A stretch of 64,000 bases of DNA from Pardosa pseudoannulata (lineage: Eukaryota; Arthropoda; Arachnida; Araneae; Lycosidae), in contig CM063502.1 of the NCBI GenBank assembly GCA_032207245.1, forward strand, positions 138,536,673-138,600,672. Direction: 5' to 3'. The notes under the pieces are model-generated. The model saw only the letters and a program-made list of their open reading frames with translations, was not told the origin of the DNA and ran no database searches. Shown piece after piece: positions 38,081 through 50,384 of this stretch. How positions within the stretch are numbered: position 1 is the stretch's first letter; each line of letters starts with the position of its first letter. Made by a program: the position numbers and the translations under genes.

Positions 38081-40175
38081 CTCCAACTTTGATGAGCTGT
38101 ACTTACGAATCGAAGAAAAAAAAACATGTGTGCAACTTTTTAGCCTCACTTAATGCTCTTCACTTTTTTTCCTCGACAAGTGAGGGTGTTCATTTTCTCC
38201 CCTACCATTTTAGGCTAGGAGCATCCGACACACACACACCAAAAAAAAAATTAGCTCAAGGATTTAATAGCCTGAGGATTTTACTGAAATGAGGAAAGTG
38301 TAAATCCTTTAAATTAACTTAAAATAAGTATGGTCTTTCTAGAGAAGTTAACTGAAAAGAACAAAATAATTTTATCCCTTTTTTACTTTAACTGCCTCGC
38401 TAATCGGAATCTCATATGAATTTAAGTAAACATTTAGGTAATTCGTGTAATTTAGGCAATAAAAATAGCATAAAATAATTTTTTTCTAATTTTTTTCTTT
38501 CAGTGATACTTTTTATACATCTAGGAATCATAAAGGACTTCAGATTTGATGTGGTTCTCAAAGTCAGTTTGTTGGACAACATTGAATTTCATATCTCGGA
38601 TTTGTTGAAGTAAATATAGAAGCGAACATGTAGATTGCGTTGCATTTTTGACTCTTTATCACTTACAACTTTATGGAAATATCATTGACAAAAATGTAAA
38701 ATGTTAATATAAGTATGAAATTGATCATCTAAATGCACTGCCTGATTTGTTTTATTTTTTTAATGTATATCAATTTGCATCTTCCACACTACAGTCATTC
38801 AAGTTCACTAGACATTTAGCTTTTCCCCAATCTCCTGCTACTTTACAGCTGTTGTACGCAAGCTAGACCTTCGGCTTGACGTTTACTGATGTACTTCGAA
38901 GAATGTCAACTAATGAATGAAACATAGGGCTGACCCCGTACTTGTTTGTGATCTACACTCTCCACCAGGACTACCTTGGAGGGCCTAAGACATGGTCCTA
39001 GTTGGTGTATGATTGACTGCCGTTTAGATACCTGAATTTTACTTAATAAGCCCATGCTAAACATTTCTTTTCTTCATTATCTAGAATACCCTTTTAAGCA
39101 CAACAATTAACAAAAGGATTTTATTTTTAGTCTCATACTATGAGTGAGGAAGAGGTTTAGGATGGTCCGGGACACAAAATTCTGGAATAAATAACATACT
39201 TCTACCTTTTTAGCTTAAACAGCATTGCAAAGCATGTAAAATCAAATAATGCTAAAAGAATTTGTCTGCGATGGTTACATAAGTAAATATATTTTTTAAA
39301 TATTATACTGAATGTATATTTCAAAGTCTTTTCCAGGAATTAAAATTTATTTTATTCCTGAAGGATTTTTTGTTGCAATTTCAAAGTGATATACTCATAT
39401 TTCAAATTCTTTTTAAATTCTATGTCTGAAATTTCTAAACAAATTTTTTGATGCATTTTCTTTGAATTGGATACGGAATTTTCTATTATATTTTTAAGGA
39501 AAGCTTTGAAAATATTTGTCTGGATCACTAAATTGCTTTTAAAATGTACTTTCTTTTTTAAAAACAACTGTGAATATTTTTGCGACCAATATTTTGCTAA
39601 ACGAAAAAACAAATTTATTTAAAATGTTTTGTCTGTTTAAACATCAAAAAATTTATATCTAAAAATAACTATTACTTCGAGAATTATATTAAATTAAAAT
39701 GTGCCTAATTTTTTAATTTAAGAAGTAAGATTATAAAAATTTAAAGAATTATACCTTCGTATAAGAATACATTTAAAAAATTAAAATTAAAGTTCATAAA
39801 TGGAAAAATTAGAATTTCATATTTCTGAACCCTTAAAAGCGATGAGTATAGAATGATATAAATAAAGAATAAATAATGAAATGATTCCATTCCGATATAC
39901 TTACGAACATTTCTTATTTAAATACATATTAAACTATAAATTAAAACTATCGTGTGCTCAGACATCTTATGAATTTTTCAATAATTTCGTTACTGCATTT
40001 TAAACTTATAGGCAAGATCCCTTGGGTACAACGCTTTTCTTTTCCTTTGCATTATGATGCATCAGGAAATGGAAAATCGCGACTCGATCTTCTTTAAAAA
40101 ACTCTTTTTTATCATATTACTTTATACAATGGGTTGAATTGATTTTGATCAACAGATAAAATTAGAAAAATAGTT
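38081..40175. other. Mostly AT-rich non-coding sequence
   Basis: The patch at 38865-39010 is GC-richer (gcttgacgtttactgatgtac, ctctccaccaggactaccttgg) but matches nothing I know. An 86-codon lysine-rich minus-strand frame at 39352-39612 reflects base composition. Confidence 0.45.
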
Positions 40176-40177
40176 AT

Positions 40178-40497
40178 AATCCCTTATAAAATAATAGCCT
40201 ACGTTATCTGTCTGTCTTCGAATTTATGAAGGGGTTGGACCTGGAATGGATAGAGACATCCATATTAGATTTTTGATGAGTAAATGTTGGCAAAATTCGA
40301 AGAGAGTAAAGTTTATCTTCTCCTAAACAATTAATCCGATTCTAAAATAAATTGGTAAAAATATGCTTCATATCACGGCAAAAAATACTGTCATCTTTAA
40401 AAAGTTCGAAATACACCCTTTCCCCTTTTTTCGAGCCTTTAATGTCATTATTTCAAGCCCTATTTTCCCCGGTTAAGAACAGGCGATTAAATTTATC
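40178..40497 (-). repeat. Unnamed dispersed repeat, copy 1
   Basis: Its reverse complement aligns block by block with 48934-49172: cctg-tttaaccggggaaaata, tttgaaataatg, ctcgaaaa-aggggaa-gggtg, tttgaac-tttttaaaga, then actcatcaaaaatc-aatatggatg, tatccattccaggtccaac, cttcataaattcga and gataac-taggc. Copy 1 is about 80 bases longer in the middle. No terminal repeat or coding domain is visible, so its class is undetermined. The 71-codon frame at 40352-40567 overlaps it by chance. Confidence 0.8.
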
Positions 40498-41380
40498 AAT
40501 TTATCACATAATAGGTAAAAATAACATTTTTTCTAACATTATGACTTCATTCCTTAATATTCGTTAACCATTTCTTATTTTAAATTATTTAAATATCGTC
40601 TGCGTTATTTTCATATGATTTATCACTGAACTTAGATATGGCGTAAATATTTTTCCTTTATATTTGGCTAAAATAATAGATTAGGTACATATATAGTAAT
40701 TTTAAATTTAATCATCGATGTTTTTTTGTTGCAATAAAAATTTTATCACCGGGATTAACAACAAATTCTTTTCATAAAAGTCTAGGAGTCTATTTCACGG
40801 ACTAATAAATATCTTGCGTTTAAGCTATATATCTTTAGAAATTAAGATGTTTGTGAGCTTTGTAAGTTTTTTTTTTTACATAACCACACGATTTGAATAA
40901 ATGATTTCAAGTTAATTCTAAACTGCATTCACAGTATCGGGATACTTTAGAGGATTATGAGGGTAAATTATTGAGCGTGCAGTCAAGAAACAAGCCATTT
41001 TTTACCTGCCTCATAGGGTATTTTATGATTCTGGAAAATTAAAATTATTACTGATCTCGTCATATGACGGACTATATGCTAGTTCGTAATAATTAGGTAA
41101 CCTACAAATTGAAATATTTGTCAAAGCAAATGACAGATGTCATGAAACATTGGTTTTGATTAAAGGCTTCGCAATATTGCCTACAACATAACTTAGAGTC
41201 GTATTCAGCTGACTTAAATATTAAATTGCTACTATGATTTTAGGATAGAGGGGGCAGAAAGTTTTGTAAAACATGATTAAAGTAGTTAAGATTGCTGTTG
41301 AACAAGACAATTACAGCTTAAAACCCTAACTTACAAATAACAATTTAAAACAAAATAAATCTAGCTTGAAAGAGAACCAC
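40498..41380. other. AT-rich non-coding sequence
   Basis: Nothing recognisable. Confidence 0.5.
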
Positions 41381-41395
41381 GCAAATTGTAGTTGA

Positions 41396-41576
41396 TTGGT
41401 TTGGTTTGGTTTGGAGCGCTACGGTCTACTGTTTTGCACACGACGGCTAATGAGACCGGTACCTACAGTTTAAAGCCGATTCCGAACGGCTACAAACATC
41501 CATGCTATTAGCGGGATTCGAACCCTCGAACTCCGGTTCCGAAGAGCAGCACTCTACCATTCGGCCATCGTTCGGC
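41396..41576 (-). mobile_element. Best-preserved tRNA-derived SINE with 14-bp target-site duplication
   Basis: The tail at the left is ttggtttggtttggtttgga. The body follows: gcgctacggtctactg, gacggctaatgagaccgg, ttaaagccgattccgaacgg. The B box is ggattcgaacc at 41514-41524, perfect on the minus strand as GGTTCGAATCC, and the A-box region is accattcggcca at 41556-41567. The 14-base duplication caaattgtagttga flanks it exactly (41382-41395 and 41577-41590). Spacing of A and B boxes fits an internal RNA polymerase III promoter. The short tandem CCAAA-type 3' tail, in place of poly(A), points to a partner LINE that recognises a specific tail. Confidence 0.96.
41514..41567 (-). promoter_or_regulatory. 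Internal RNA polymerase III promoter of the SINE
   Basis: A box (TGGCCGAATGGT on the minus strand) and B box (GGTTCGAATCC) lie about 30 bases apart, as in tRNA genes. B box matches the consensus fully. Whether this copy is transcribed cannot be judged. Confidence 0.7.
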
Positions 41577-41590
41577 CAAATTGTAGTTGA

Positions 41591-43335
41591 ATATGAATAA
41601 AAAAATTTTAAGGAAAAATCAAAAGGTTTTATTTCTTATTGAGTTCTTTTGTTAAAAGTTTTATCAAATAAACATTTAAACTAATAAATAAATTACTTTT
41701 AACCGTATTAAATTTATCTACTTTTTTGAAGAACATAATACCAGATAATTAGTTTTAATGTGATATAATTGTAGATCATCGATTATTGCAAATATTTAGT
41801 TTTTTTACTTCAGTTGCATAACGAGCATATGTGTAGAAATATAATATATAAAATAAACCATTTGCGAGGGGCACCCAGGACTGATAGGCACCGTCCCTTT
41901 CGCTACGCCACTTCCTTGGTTTTTTCTAGAAAAAAAGGAGAATGATGAAATAGAACAGAATTCCTGAACTTTCTCTCACCATGGAAAGAAAAATAAGTGT
42001 TTCATAACAAATGTAAACTGTCTCTTAAACAATGGAAATTCACACATTATTTATGTTTACAATGTGGTCAGGCACTCATTTAAATTTGTATTTGCCAGGC
42101 AAATTTAAGAATAATCTCCATAGTCTCAGCGCACTTAGCCGATTTTAGGGTCAAAGATTATTTTAATTAAACTGGGGGAAAACGAATGATTAATACTTAA
42201 GCACTAGGATAAAATAAATGGTTTCTTTCAGCTGTTGACTAATATTACATAATCTTAATTTAGGTTTCATTTTATTTCTTGTAAAGTATAAGTTTTTAAG
42301 ATAAAGTTTTGTCCCTAATCAACTCGTGTAAACGTGACAGACTTTATTTTCCATTTGTCTAAATGATTCATTTATATTTACACCTGATTTTGGACATAAG
42401 TAATTTTCATTTTCCGTACGGAGTATTTTTAATTATTATTATGTGTCTCACATAAACGTGTCCTCAATCTATGCTTGAGACTTTATTTACGTGTAATTTT
42501 ATATGTAAAGACATTTGTAATGCGTGAAAACTAATTTTTTTGAAATGTGACTCTTTAAAGTTCTAAGCATACTGCTTTTATTCATTAAAAAGTTCATCAT
42601 AGAAGAAAAAAATAGCAGAAATTTTCCACAAATAGTAAAATAGAAAAAATATAAGTAGAAGTTAAGGAATTTTATTAATTTTCAATGTATATCAGTCAGT
42701 AATGGATTCTCCTGACAGCTCAAATTTTTGGATTATTCTAAAAAGGTTTGTCTTATGTATAATTTTTATTTGGGAATAGTTACGCGGTTGAATATCTGCA
42801 AAACTAATGAATTGTAATTGACTAATGTATGAATTTCTAGAGGACGTATATAAGTATTCAACGCTTGCAATCATTTCAGCAAAAACTAATGTTTTAAGTA
42901 TAATTTTTGATAAAAGATTATAAAGTATGAGAAACATTAACGTTGCTTTAAATTAGAAGTACATACAAATATGTTTATTACATGTATACGAAATTCCTAT
43001 TATACCGATTTTCTATTTAGTCTACTTGGATTAGGATAAAAGATTTAGCAATGTATTTTAAAAAATATGTTTTATCATTAAATCTGTGAATATTTTCTTA
43101 CACCGTTGTTTTCTTACACGTTAGGAATAAAATCATGGTTTTAACAACACCACTCCTTAAATCAAATGTCAGTAAATCAAGAACTTTTTGTAAAAACATA
43201 TTCTAAAAATTTTCTATTATATATTTTTACTAATTTTTATAAAAATATTTTACGAATTATAATAAACTTCCGTTATTAGAAATTTCTCCCAGAAATGTTT
43301 AATTCAGGATTTATAAAACGTTTAACATTTACCAA
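41591..43335. other. AT-rich non-coding sequence with two complex patches
   Basis: 41868-41925 is GC-richer (gcgaggggcacccaggac, cgctacgccacttccttgg), and its reverse strand carries gtggcgtagcg, a motif I associate with common arthropod repeats. 42080-42180 has balanced composition (cagcgcacttagccgatttt). The remainder is AT-rich and empty. The 81-codon frame at 42692-42937 is unsupported. Confidence 0.4.
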
Positions 43336-43339
43336 ATTA

Positions 43340-43625
43340 GTTGTCAGTCTAATAATATTTAATTGTTTCATATCGTGATAAAAACAAGTGATAGTACAAA
43401 AACAGAAAATAGCCATAGAAAAATAATCTAGAATATTTTATGAAACCATATTACTATATTTTTTCATTCAGAAAACATACAAATTACAAAAAAATCAGTT
43501 ATTAGTGGTTTTTACTAAAAGAGTATTTAAAATTTTATTGATAAACTGTAAAGTTTTCAGATTAACTGTCAATCAAAAAATGTTTAATTGTTTCATGTCG
43601 TGATAGTAACAAGCCATATCATAAA
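43340..43625. repeat. Diverged direct duplication, 225-bp spacing
   Basis: gtcagtct-aata followed by tttaattgtttcatatcgtgataaaaacaag at 43343 recurs as gtcaatca-aaaa plus tttaattgtttcatgtcgtgatagtaacaag at 43568. Flanking similarity fades quickly. This is likely an old tandem duplication. Confidence 0.55.
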
Positions 43626-43779
43626 GAGAAAAAAAAACTCAACGAACATTTTAAAAAATCGCTTTTCATTCATTCTAATGACATTTTTTCTTCTAACACA
43701 CAATGATTTTCTGTCATCAGTATTTCATAAAAAGATACCATTTATTTAAACAGAACGCCATAAACTATTCATTAAAATA

Positions 43780-44275
43780 TCATCTGGCTGGCAAAACCAA
43801 CCAAATGGCAGGAATTTACACCAGAAAAATGCCGCTCCACCGGCACCGGCTATAGGCACAAAAGGCACAAACATTCACCTGACATTTTTATCTCAAACGC
43901 AGACAAAGAAACTTGCTGACAAGTCTATTTTCAAATGACTGAAATGCATCAGCAGCTCAATAGAATATTTTACGGAAAATTATATGCCGCGCGTCTAGTT
44001 TCAGAAGCATATCGGAAATATGACTATTAATAATTAACTTTAAATGAGCTGAGAGGCTTTTTAAAAAGCAATACAAGCGAACGTCCATACCAGTTTTTGT
44101 TAGTCTTTGATTAGACTCATATTCCCATGAATTTGAGGAATTAATTACGGGTATTTAGTGTTCGATTGAGACGTAAGGGATGGTGGTAAAAATGACGAAA
44201 CGTTGAGCCTTTTTTCTACACATAATTGCAATTAGCCTTTTGTCACGGAAAATTTGACATGCTTCTTTCTTTACC
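43780..44275. other. Complex non-coding block, candidate conserved element
   Basis: Unlike its AT-rich neighbours it contains gccgctccaccggcaccggc, tgactgaaatgcatcagcagc, gccgcgcgtctagtttcag, ggaattaattacggg and tagacgtaaggg-like sequence. No frame of useful length crosses it. The block could be regulatory. I see no repeat relation to other parts of the window. Confidence 0.3.
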
Positions 44276-44350
44276 CCATAAATTTACGGTGAAAGGAGAT
44301 ATCTTTATCTTCATAAACAGAAAGATTTCTTCTCAGTATAATATGGAAAG

Positions 44351-44716
44351 CTGTTGCATATGAATATCAAAATTGTATTGCATATGAATACAATCTTACA
44401 CCAGAATTAATAAGTAAACAGAAAATGTCACAATAAAAGTATATTTTCTATATATCTATATATCTGTATCTATATTTCTATATATCTGTTGCATGTGGAT
44501 ATCAAACTTGTATTGCATATGAATACAGTCTTACACAGGAGTTAATAAGTAAACAGAAAATGTCACAGTAAAAGTATATTTTCTATATATCTATATATCT
44601 GTATCTATATTTCTATATATCTGTTGCATGTGAATATCAAAATTGTATTGAATATGAATACAATCTTACACCAGAATTTTTAAGTAAACAGAAAACGTCA
44701 CAATAAAAGTATATTT
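44351..44716. repeat. 135-bp minisatellite, 2.7 copies
   Basis: Units start with ctgttgcat at 44351, 44486 and 44621. The first two are exactly 135 bp and nearly identical, and the third stops at about 44716 after aaagtatattt. Each unit carries two ttgcatatgaata-like words and a tail of tatatctatatatctgtatc. The high identity suggests recent origin and likely length polymorphism. Confidence 0.95.
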
Positions 44717-44719
44717 AGA

Positions 44720-46600
44720 AAAAAAAATCTTGAATTGGTCTCATTACAATGCATTCCTAAAATGCTCTTGTATATAATTCTGTGGGTCAAAATTATAGAA
44801 GCAAGACTTAATTTAAACTAATATGAAATATTACTGACAAAGCACTCATCCAAAACTTATTTAAACGTAGAAAAAAATCTCACAAGTATCCGAAACCTAT
44901 ATTTAAAGGAAAATATATTGTTTACATCTTCAGAAGGCATAAAGATCTTTATTTCCTGAAGTTATACAAATCAAGATGCCAATATAGTGCTGGGAGCAGC
45001 CTAAAATTTCTTGAAAATTCGTATTAGATCACATATTTGGTAATTAAAAATCTCAAGTTAAAGTCTCAAGTCTTAAATAAATTGGCATATAATTGGGTTT
45101 CATGAAAATATTCCTAAATAATACAGCGATCTCATAGGTTTTATAGCTGTCAGTATCTATTAATATACTATTTAAAACACATACAGAACTCATAAACAAT
45201 TATGAGCTATACATAAGTAAAATTTAAATGCTAAAATAATTTTTTTAAAAAGGTGCATACATTTTCTTTTCCACTTAAACAAAACTTTCGTCACTTAGCT
45301 TTACATATGTAAAATGTAACTATTACAATCTTTAGTATTCCCTCAAATGTATGTTATATTCATTGAAGATTTCTTGTATCTTATACAAAACCTTTGTCTC
45401 TTTTCTGCGGAATTTCAAACATCAATATAATTGTTATATCGTACAAAAATACGAATTGGGAAAAAAAACCTTTTTCAAATAAATATATCCATAGTGTATT
45501 TTCAATAAAAATCCTTAGTCTTATGTGATTTCACAGAGAAATGAGTTAGACCATGCCTTTAAATCTTTTCTAAACAATATGCAAATTCATGAAAAAAAGT
45601 CAAAATTATACTTCTGTTTTCATTTGTATAACTGCTTTGAAAGGAAAATATTTTATCTGAGGTTTTATTATAAATCGCTCGAAATCGATATAAGCATTTA
45701 ACAAATATTATTGTACCAGTGTTATTATAAGTTTGTTATTCTACTTTCTCTAAAAAGCAACCATACACACTCATGAGAGACACTTTAAACATGCATTGAT
45801 CTTAAAGTGGAAGTGGATAACAGCATACCAGGTTATTCACCTACACTAGCAGTCTACATCTAGCGCAAAATCTAAGAAATTTGTATATTTATATTAACTT
45901 CTCAAATCTTAATATTTATCCTAATATCGATCTCCTTTAAAGGTATCGTCTCCTGAACTTAAGGATTTTGTATTTAAAAAAAGTGAATTAAATTTAATAA
46001 GTGAGATTTAGCGTCAGTAAATTTTTTCTTGTGTTCTGCAAAGTTGCACAATGAAAGGCAATGTTTTATTAATTTTCTTTTAAGATGATTGAGTAGATTG
46101 ACTGTACCAATTCCTTTTTCTTTTTGTTCTTCATAAAATTCGGGATATTGCGAAAGCCAGTCGCAGGAAGAGGATGCTATATTACAAGTGTTGATAGTAA
46201 GGTAAGTAAAAAAAAATTAGGTAAAGACATTTAAACAGAAATATTCCAAAGGAAAATTTTATATTTGTATTCACACTTTTCATGAATAAACATAAATTTA
46301 GTAGTTAAATACCCAATAAATGAACACACTTGTTGAAAAAGTAATTAAACCTGATAACTGAGAATGATATTAAAAAATATACCTACATCAGCCTACAGTT
46401 TTTTTCCTGTCAGTCGTGCGTCAAACTGGTTAATAGGACCTCCAATGAAGTTGAAAGAAAAAAGAATCATTCCTATTTTCACAAGCCTTAGAAAATGTAG
46501 GTTATTTTTTTTATCTGAGACGTAAGTTTTATACATTGCTAGCAGCTGTTTTGACCATTATCTCATAAATGCCAGACATTATTAGTTTAAAGGTATCGAA
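44720..46600. other. AT-rich non-coding sequence
   Basis: Nothing recognisable. Confidence 0.5.
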
Positions 46601-46609
46601 AACACTCAC

Positions 46610-46775
46610 ATATTTGTTCACACAGTAGGCCCACTGTTGCCTACATCTTTCCTAATGGGCTACATCCCGCGACATTTGGTAATGTAATTGGCACCATGCG
46701 ATGAAATTAGCATTTACAGCAAGAGAGCATTTTTACATTTGCCTTTCAATAAGGATTCCAGGATACTTTTTTTTT
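46610..46775. other. Complex non-coding block
   Basis: Balanced composition with ctacatcccgcgacatttgg, aatgtaattggcaccatgcg and gaaattagcatttacagc, which are homeodomain-type TAAT cores in unique sequence. Candidate conserved element only. Confidence 0.25.
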
Positions 46776-47630
46776 GAAAGCGGTAATATTTCTGAATGCC
46801 TTTTTAGATTGCCATACATTTGGCTGTCAAAGAAAAATTTGAATATAGTTTTTCATTAGTTTAAAATATTATATAATTTTCGGTACAGTTGGTTATTTAT
46901 TTGAAAAAAAAGGAACTAAGAATAAATCACAAAATAGAAAAGGAAATGCTTCTAGATAAGACTGCAATTTGTTCTTTTATGTATAGGGGATGTTAATAAT
47001 TATTATAGATTTGAAAGGCAATTTAAGGAACCAATAACTCCTCTACAGGTCGTCAATAGAACTTCATGTAAATATGTAAAGTTATTCAAATGAAGCTTAA
47101 TTAGGTTTTTAGTAGAAAAGGTTGTTTATAAGTTGTTATTTTGTTAAAAAATAAAAAAAATCATTTCAAGAGTGCAAAGTTATTGGCTATTTTACAATTA
47201 ATATAATGAGAATTTTTATAAATTCTTTAGTCAGCTTTTTTGATGTGTGTGTCGGATCCAAACAAGAAGTGTTATTAATATTAATAGTTAAATATCTGTA
47301 TTTATAAATTCAAGCTACATATTTCTTTGAAAAGTCTATAATATTGAATTTTTTCCTTTTTTATGTTTGGTTGGAAGTTTTGCCTTTCAAAATCTCTTAG
47401 TATGGAGAAAAGAATTTCTTCAATCAGAAATTTTTATACAAATAAATTTTACTCCTGCATAAATGCTGAGAATATTGAAATTGTCCTTGAAATAGTTAAT
47501 ACCCCATATTCATCTCAATATTCATAGCTCCAGTATAATAGAAAACATTAAAAATTACGTTGGTGCATTTATATCAGAGAGTTTAGAATGTACTAGAATC
47601 AAATTATAACAGTTTAAATCATTTCCCGTG
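46776..47630. other. AT-rich non-coding sequence
   Basis: Nothing recognisable. Confidence 0.5.
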
Positions 47631-47653
47631 GCTTGTGAGAATTTTTAGTCTCT

Positions 47654-47769
47654 AAAATTAAAGATAAAACTTTTTAAACCTAATACTGCATTGCAGTTTT
47701 AATGGTGCTTTATAGCACCATTAAAACTGCAATGCAGTATTAGGTTTAAAAAGTTTTATCTTTAATTTT
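47654..47769. repeat. Perfect 56-bp-arm hairpin with 4-base loop
   Basis: The left arm 47654-47709 and right arm 47714-47769 are exact reverse complements over all 56 positions. The loop is ttat. Outside, gtgaga at 47635-47640 pairs with tctcac at 47769-47774 after an unpaired 13-base segment on the left side only. No transposon ends, poly(A) or tRNA-like boxes are present. It may have arisen by a fold-back template switch during replication. If transcribed it would form a long precise double-stranded hairpin. An assembly or sequencing fold-back artefact cannot be excluded. Confidence 0.97.
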
Positions 47770-47774
47770 CTCAC

Positions 47775-48285
47775 TATAAAGGACTCAATATAAAGAAATA
47801 TTTTAAACAAAATGAACAAACTCCCGGATAGCATTAAAGGGTTACTTTAAGGTGGCAATTTTGGAACTCTGTAGTGCAGTTACCAGAAAATACACATTGG
47901 AATGCCTTCAAAAACGTATTCAAACGTAAATAACTATTACTTAACCTCTAATATAAAATTTCAAGCTGAATTCTAGCTCTGTTGCGTCTTTGAATATGTT
48001 TTATAAAAAGAATCTGTTAAATTAAAAAATGTACGATAAACTATAACCATAACACAAAATATCTTTCTTATTTGGCTGCTAAAGTGTCAATATCCTTTTA
48101 TATACTGTGAAAATAGTAATAAGTAGTAGATAAAACTTAGGAAGTTGTAAAGATAATATCTACATTTTTAAATGAGTATAAATTCATTGGTTTTGTATCA
48201 AGAAACTGAAACCTATTGACATATGTTTCACCTTAACTTTAAAAAAATATTTTCATACTTTTAGTATATTTATTTCTATCACTGC
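47775..48285. other. AT-rich non-coding sequence
   Basis: Nothing recognisable. Confidence 0.5.
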
Positions 48286-48288
48286 CTA

Positions 48289-48750
48289 CAGTGTTTGACA
48301 ATTCTTAATGTACAACTGGTTTTGGCCAGTAGAATTCCCGATAGATCAATCAATCACAATAGTATTAAACGTATTGCACACTGTTGTGCATGGTCTGTTA
48401 CATAGATAAACCGCAGGGCAAAAGTATTTGAATTTATTTTTATAAAATTTTGTGTGGCACAGTAACAATTAAAAATGTCTGCATGACATCATTTGAGTGC
48501 TTACCATTGTAGGTGAACGGTTGGACGTCTCGAAGCAGATCAAGATATCAGAACTATGACCTTAGAAATAGGAGTGTCCAAATGTAGCATATCGCGATTT
48601 AAAAAGGCCATTGAAGGTGAACATACTATGGCAAAATATGCAAGTGATCGAATAGATCAAACCACAAATTAAGAAGATTAATATTTATTCCATATGGTCA
48701 ACAGTAACTGAAATCTTCCTCCTAGTGAAATAGTGTACCTAATCTATTAT
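48289..48750 (+). mobile_element. Tc1-like transposon relic, 5' half
   Basis: A TA at 48287-48288 is followed by cagtgtttgacaattct, like the terminal repeat of Tc1-type elements. An untranslated-type leader follows, then a plus-strand transposase remnant from about 48505: SKQIKISELRT, LEIGVSKCSISRFKKAIEG, AKYASDR and a damaged EDRY-like segment. These correspond to the N-terminal paired-type helix-turn-helix domain. In-frame stops are present, and there is no catalytic domain or right-hand terminal repeat, so the 3' half is deleted. It is not close to the 11.5 kb relic in sequence. Confidence 0.75.
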
Positions 48751-48933
48751 TTAATCCAAATATAAAAAACAATTATTTACGTAATATCTAATTTCAGTGA
48801 TAAAACGTATGAAAATAATACAGACGATATTTAAAACATTTCAAATAAGAACTGGTTAAATGAGATGGTTAAAGGAATGACGCATAATGCTAGAATAAAA
48901 TGTTATTTTTACCTATTTATTATGTGATAAATG

Positions 48934-49172
48934 GATAAATTGAATCTCCTGCTTTTAACCGGGGAAAATAAGGTTTGAAATAATGGGATTAAACTCTCGA
49001 AAAGAGGGGAAGGGGTGGATTTTGAACGTTTTAAAGACTCTCTTTGAATTTTTTAACCCTAACTCATCAAAAATCCAATATGGATGCCACTATCCATTCC
49101 AGGTCCAACAGCTTCATAAATTCGACGACAGACTTATAGATAACTTAGGCTTTTATTATATAGGGGATGAGA
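48934..49172 (+). repeat. Unnamed dispersed repeat, copy 2
   Basis: This is an inverted relative of 40178-40497 and lacks about 80 internal bases. A 67-codon frame beginning ATG at 48983 covers most of it, but the corresponding frame in copy 1 is interrupted, so I do not treat it as a gene. Its left edge gataaattgaatctcctgc and right edge ttaggcttttattatatagggg define the approximate limits. Confidence 0.8.
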
Positions 49173-49174
49173 TT

Positions 49175-49700
49175 TCTACTCAATAAATGTTGCTGGGAGA
49201 AGCCACTGAAGCTATTTCGAGAAGTGGAGGGCAAGGCTATACATGCTGTCATTGCGAAAAGAAATATTTCACTTCTAATAGCAATTGTTAAAGCAAGGGA
49301 CTCTTCTGCAGTTCAAAGTGCTATAACAATTTAAATTGGTGCAACAAATAAGGTAGTATAGGAACGATCACATAATTAAGTGTAATATTGGTATTATTTT
49401 CTGTTCTCATAATGTTCTGTTTGTTTTAAGTTCAACAGTTACATATGCTATTACTATAGCTTTCTCTTATCTTAACATATATTATTCATAATATTTTAAT
49501 AATAAAGTATGATTTAAAAATGTAACAAAAATTTTTTTTCAACATTCCCCACCAGTGCATGGTGATTGTCTACATACACCGGTGGTAGACCGAATGTATA
49601 AGAATATAATCAGATATTCGGTCTTTCACCGAAGTATTTGGTATATGTCGACATTCACTGGAGAGTGTGGACATTCTTCAGATGTCGGACATTCACAGTA
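49175..49700. other. Unrecognised sequence
   Basis: Nothing recognisable. A small repeated motif, tattcggtctttcaccg and gtagaccgaatg, near 49585-49635 is partly self-complementary. Confidence 0.4.
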
Positions 49701-49912
<212 letters not shown>

Positions 49913-49914
49913 GG

Positions 49915-50380
49915 GCAAGAGCTAAAATAATTCTAAAATATGTAAATTTTTAATGTTTTTAAGCAGTATGCAACTTTTATCTTGCATTATAAATAGCAAT
50001 ATATACAAAGAAACTTTGAATTATACTACATTAAGTGCACCATGAAATTTTATTCTTCAAATTAGGCATTAAATATATGTTGAGGCAAATTAATACTTAC
50101 TTACACATATATATGTATGTGTGTGTGTGTCTGAAATATAATTTTTTTATAGTAAGTAATATTTTAAATGATTTTGAAATGCATTTCTTCGATATAAAAT
50201 GATTATCTGAAAAGATTCAATGTATCTTTCAGCAGTTCTATAATATTTGGTGGTGTTTAATTTGATGTACATGGTTTTAAATGCTTACTGAAAGTTTCTT
50301 GCTTCTATCATGTACCAGTAAACGTTTTATCTGAGCTTGTAAATCTTCCATTACGTAAATTATTCGTCATTATTTTAAGA
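49915..50380. other. AT-rich non-coding sequence
   Basis: Nothing recognisable; short (TG)n near 50113-50130. Confidence 0.5.
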
Positions 50381-50384
50381 GCTG

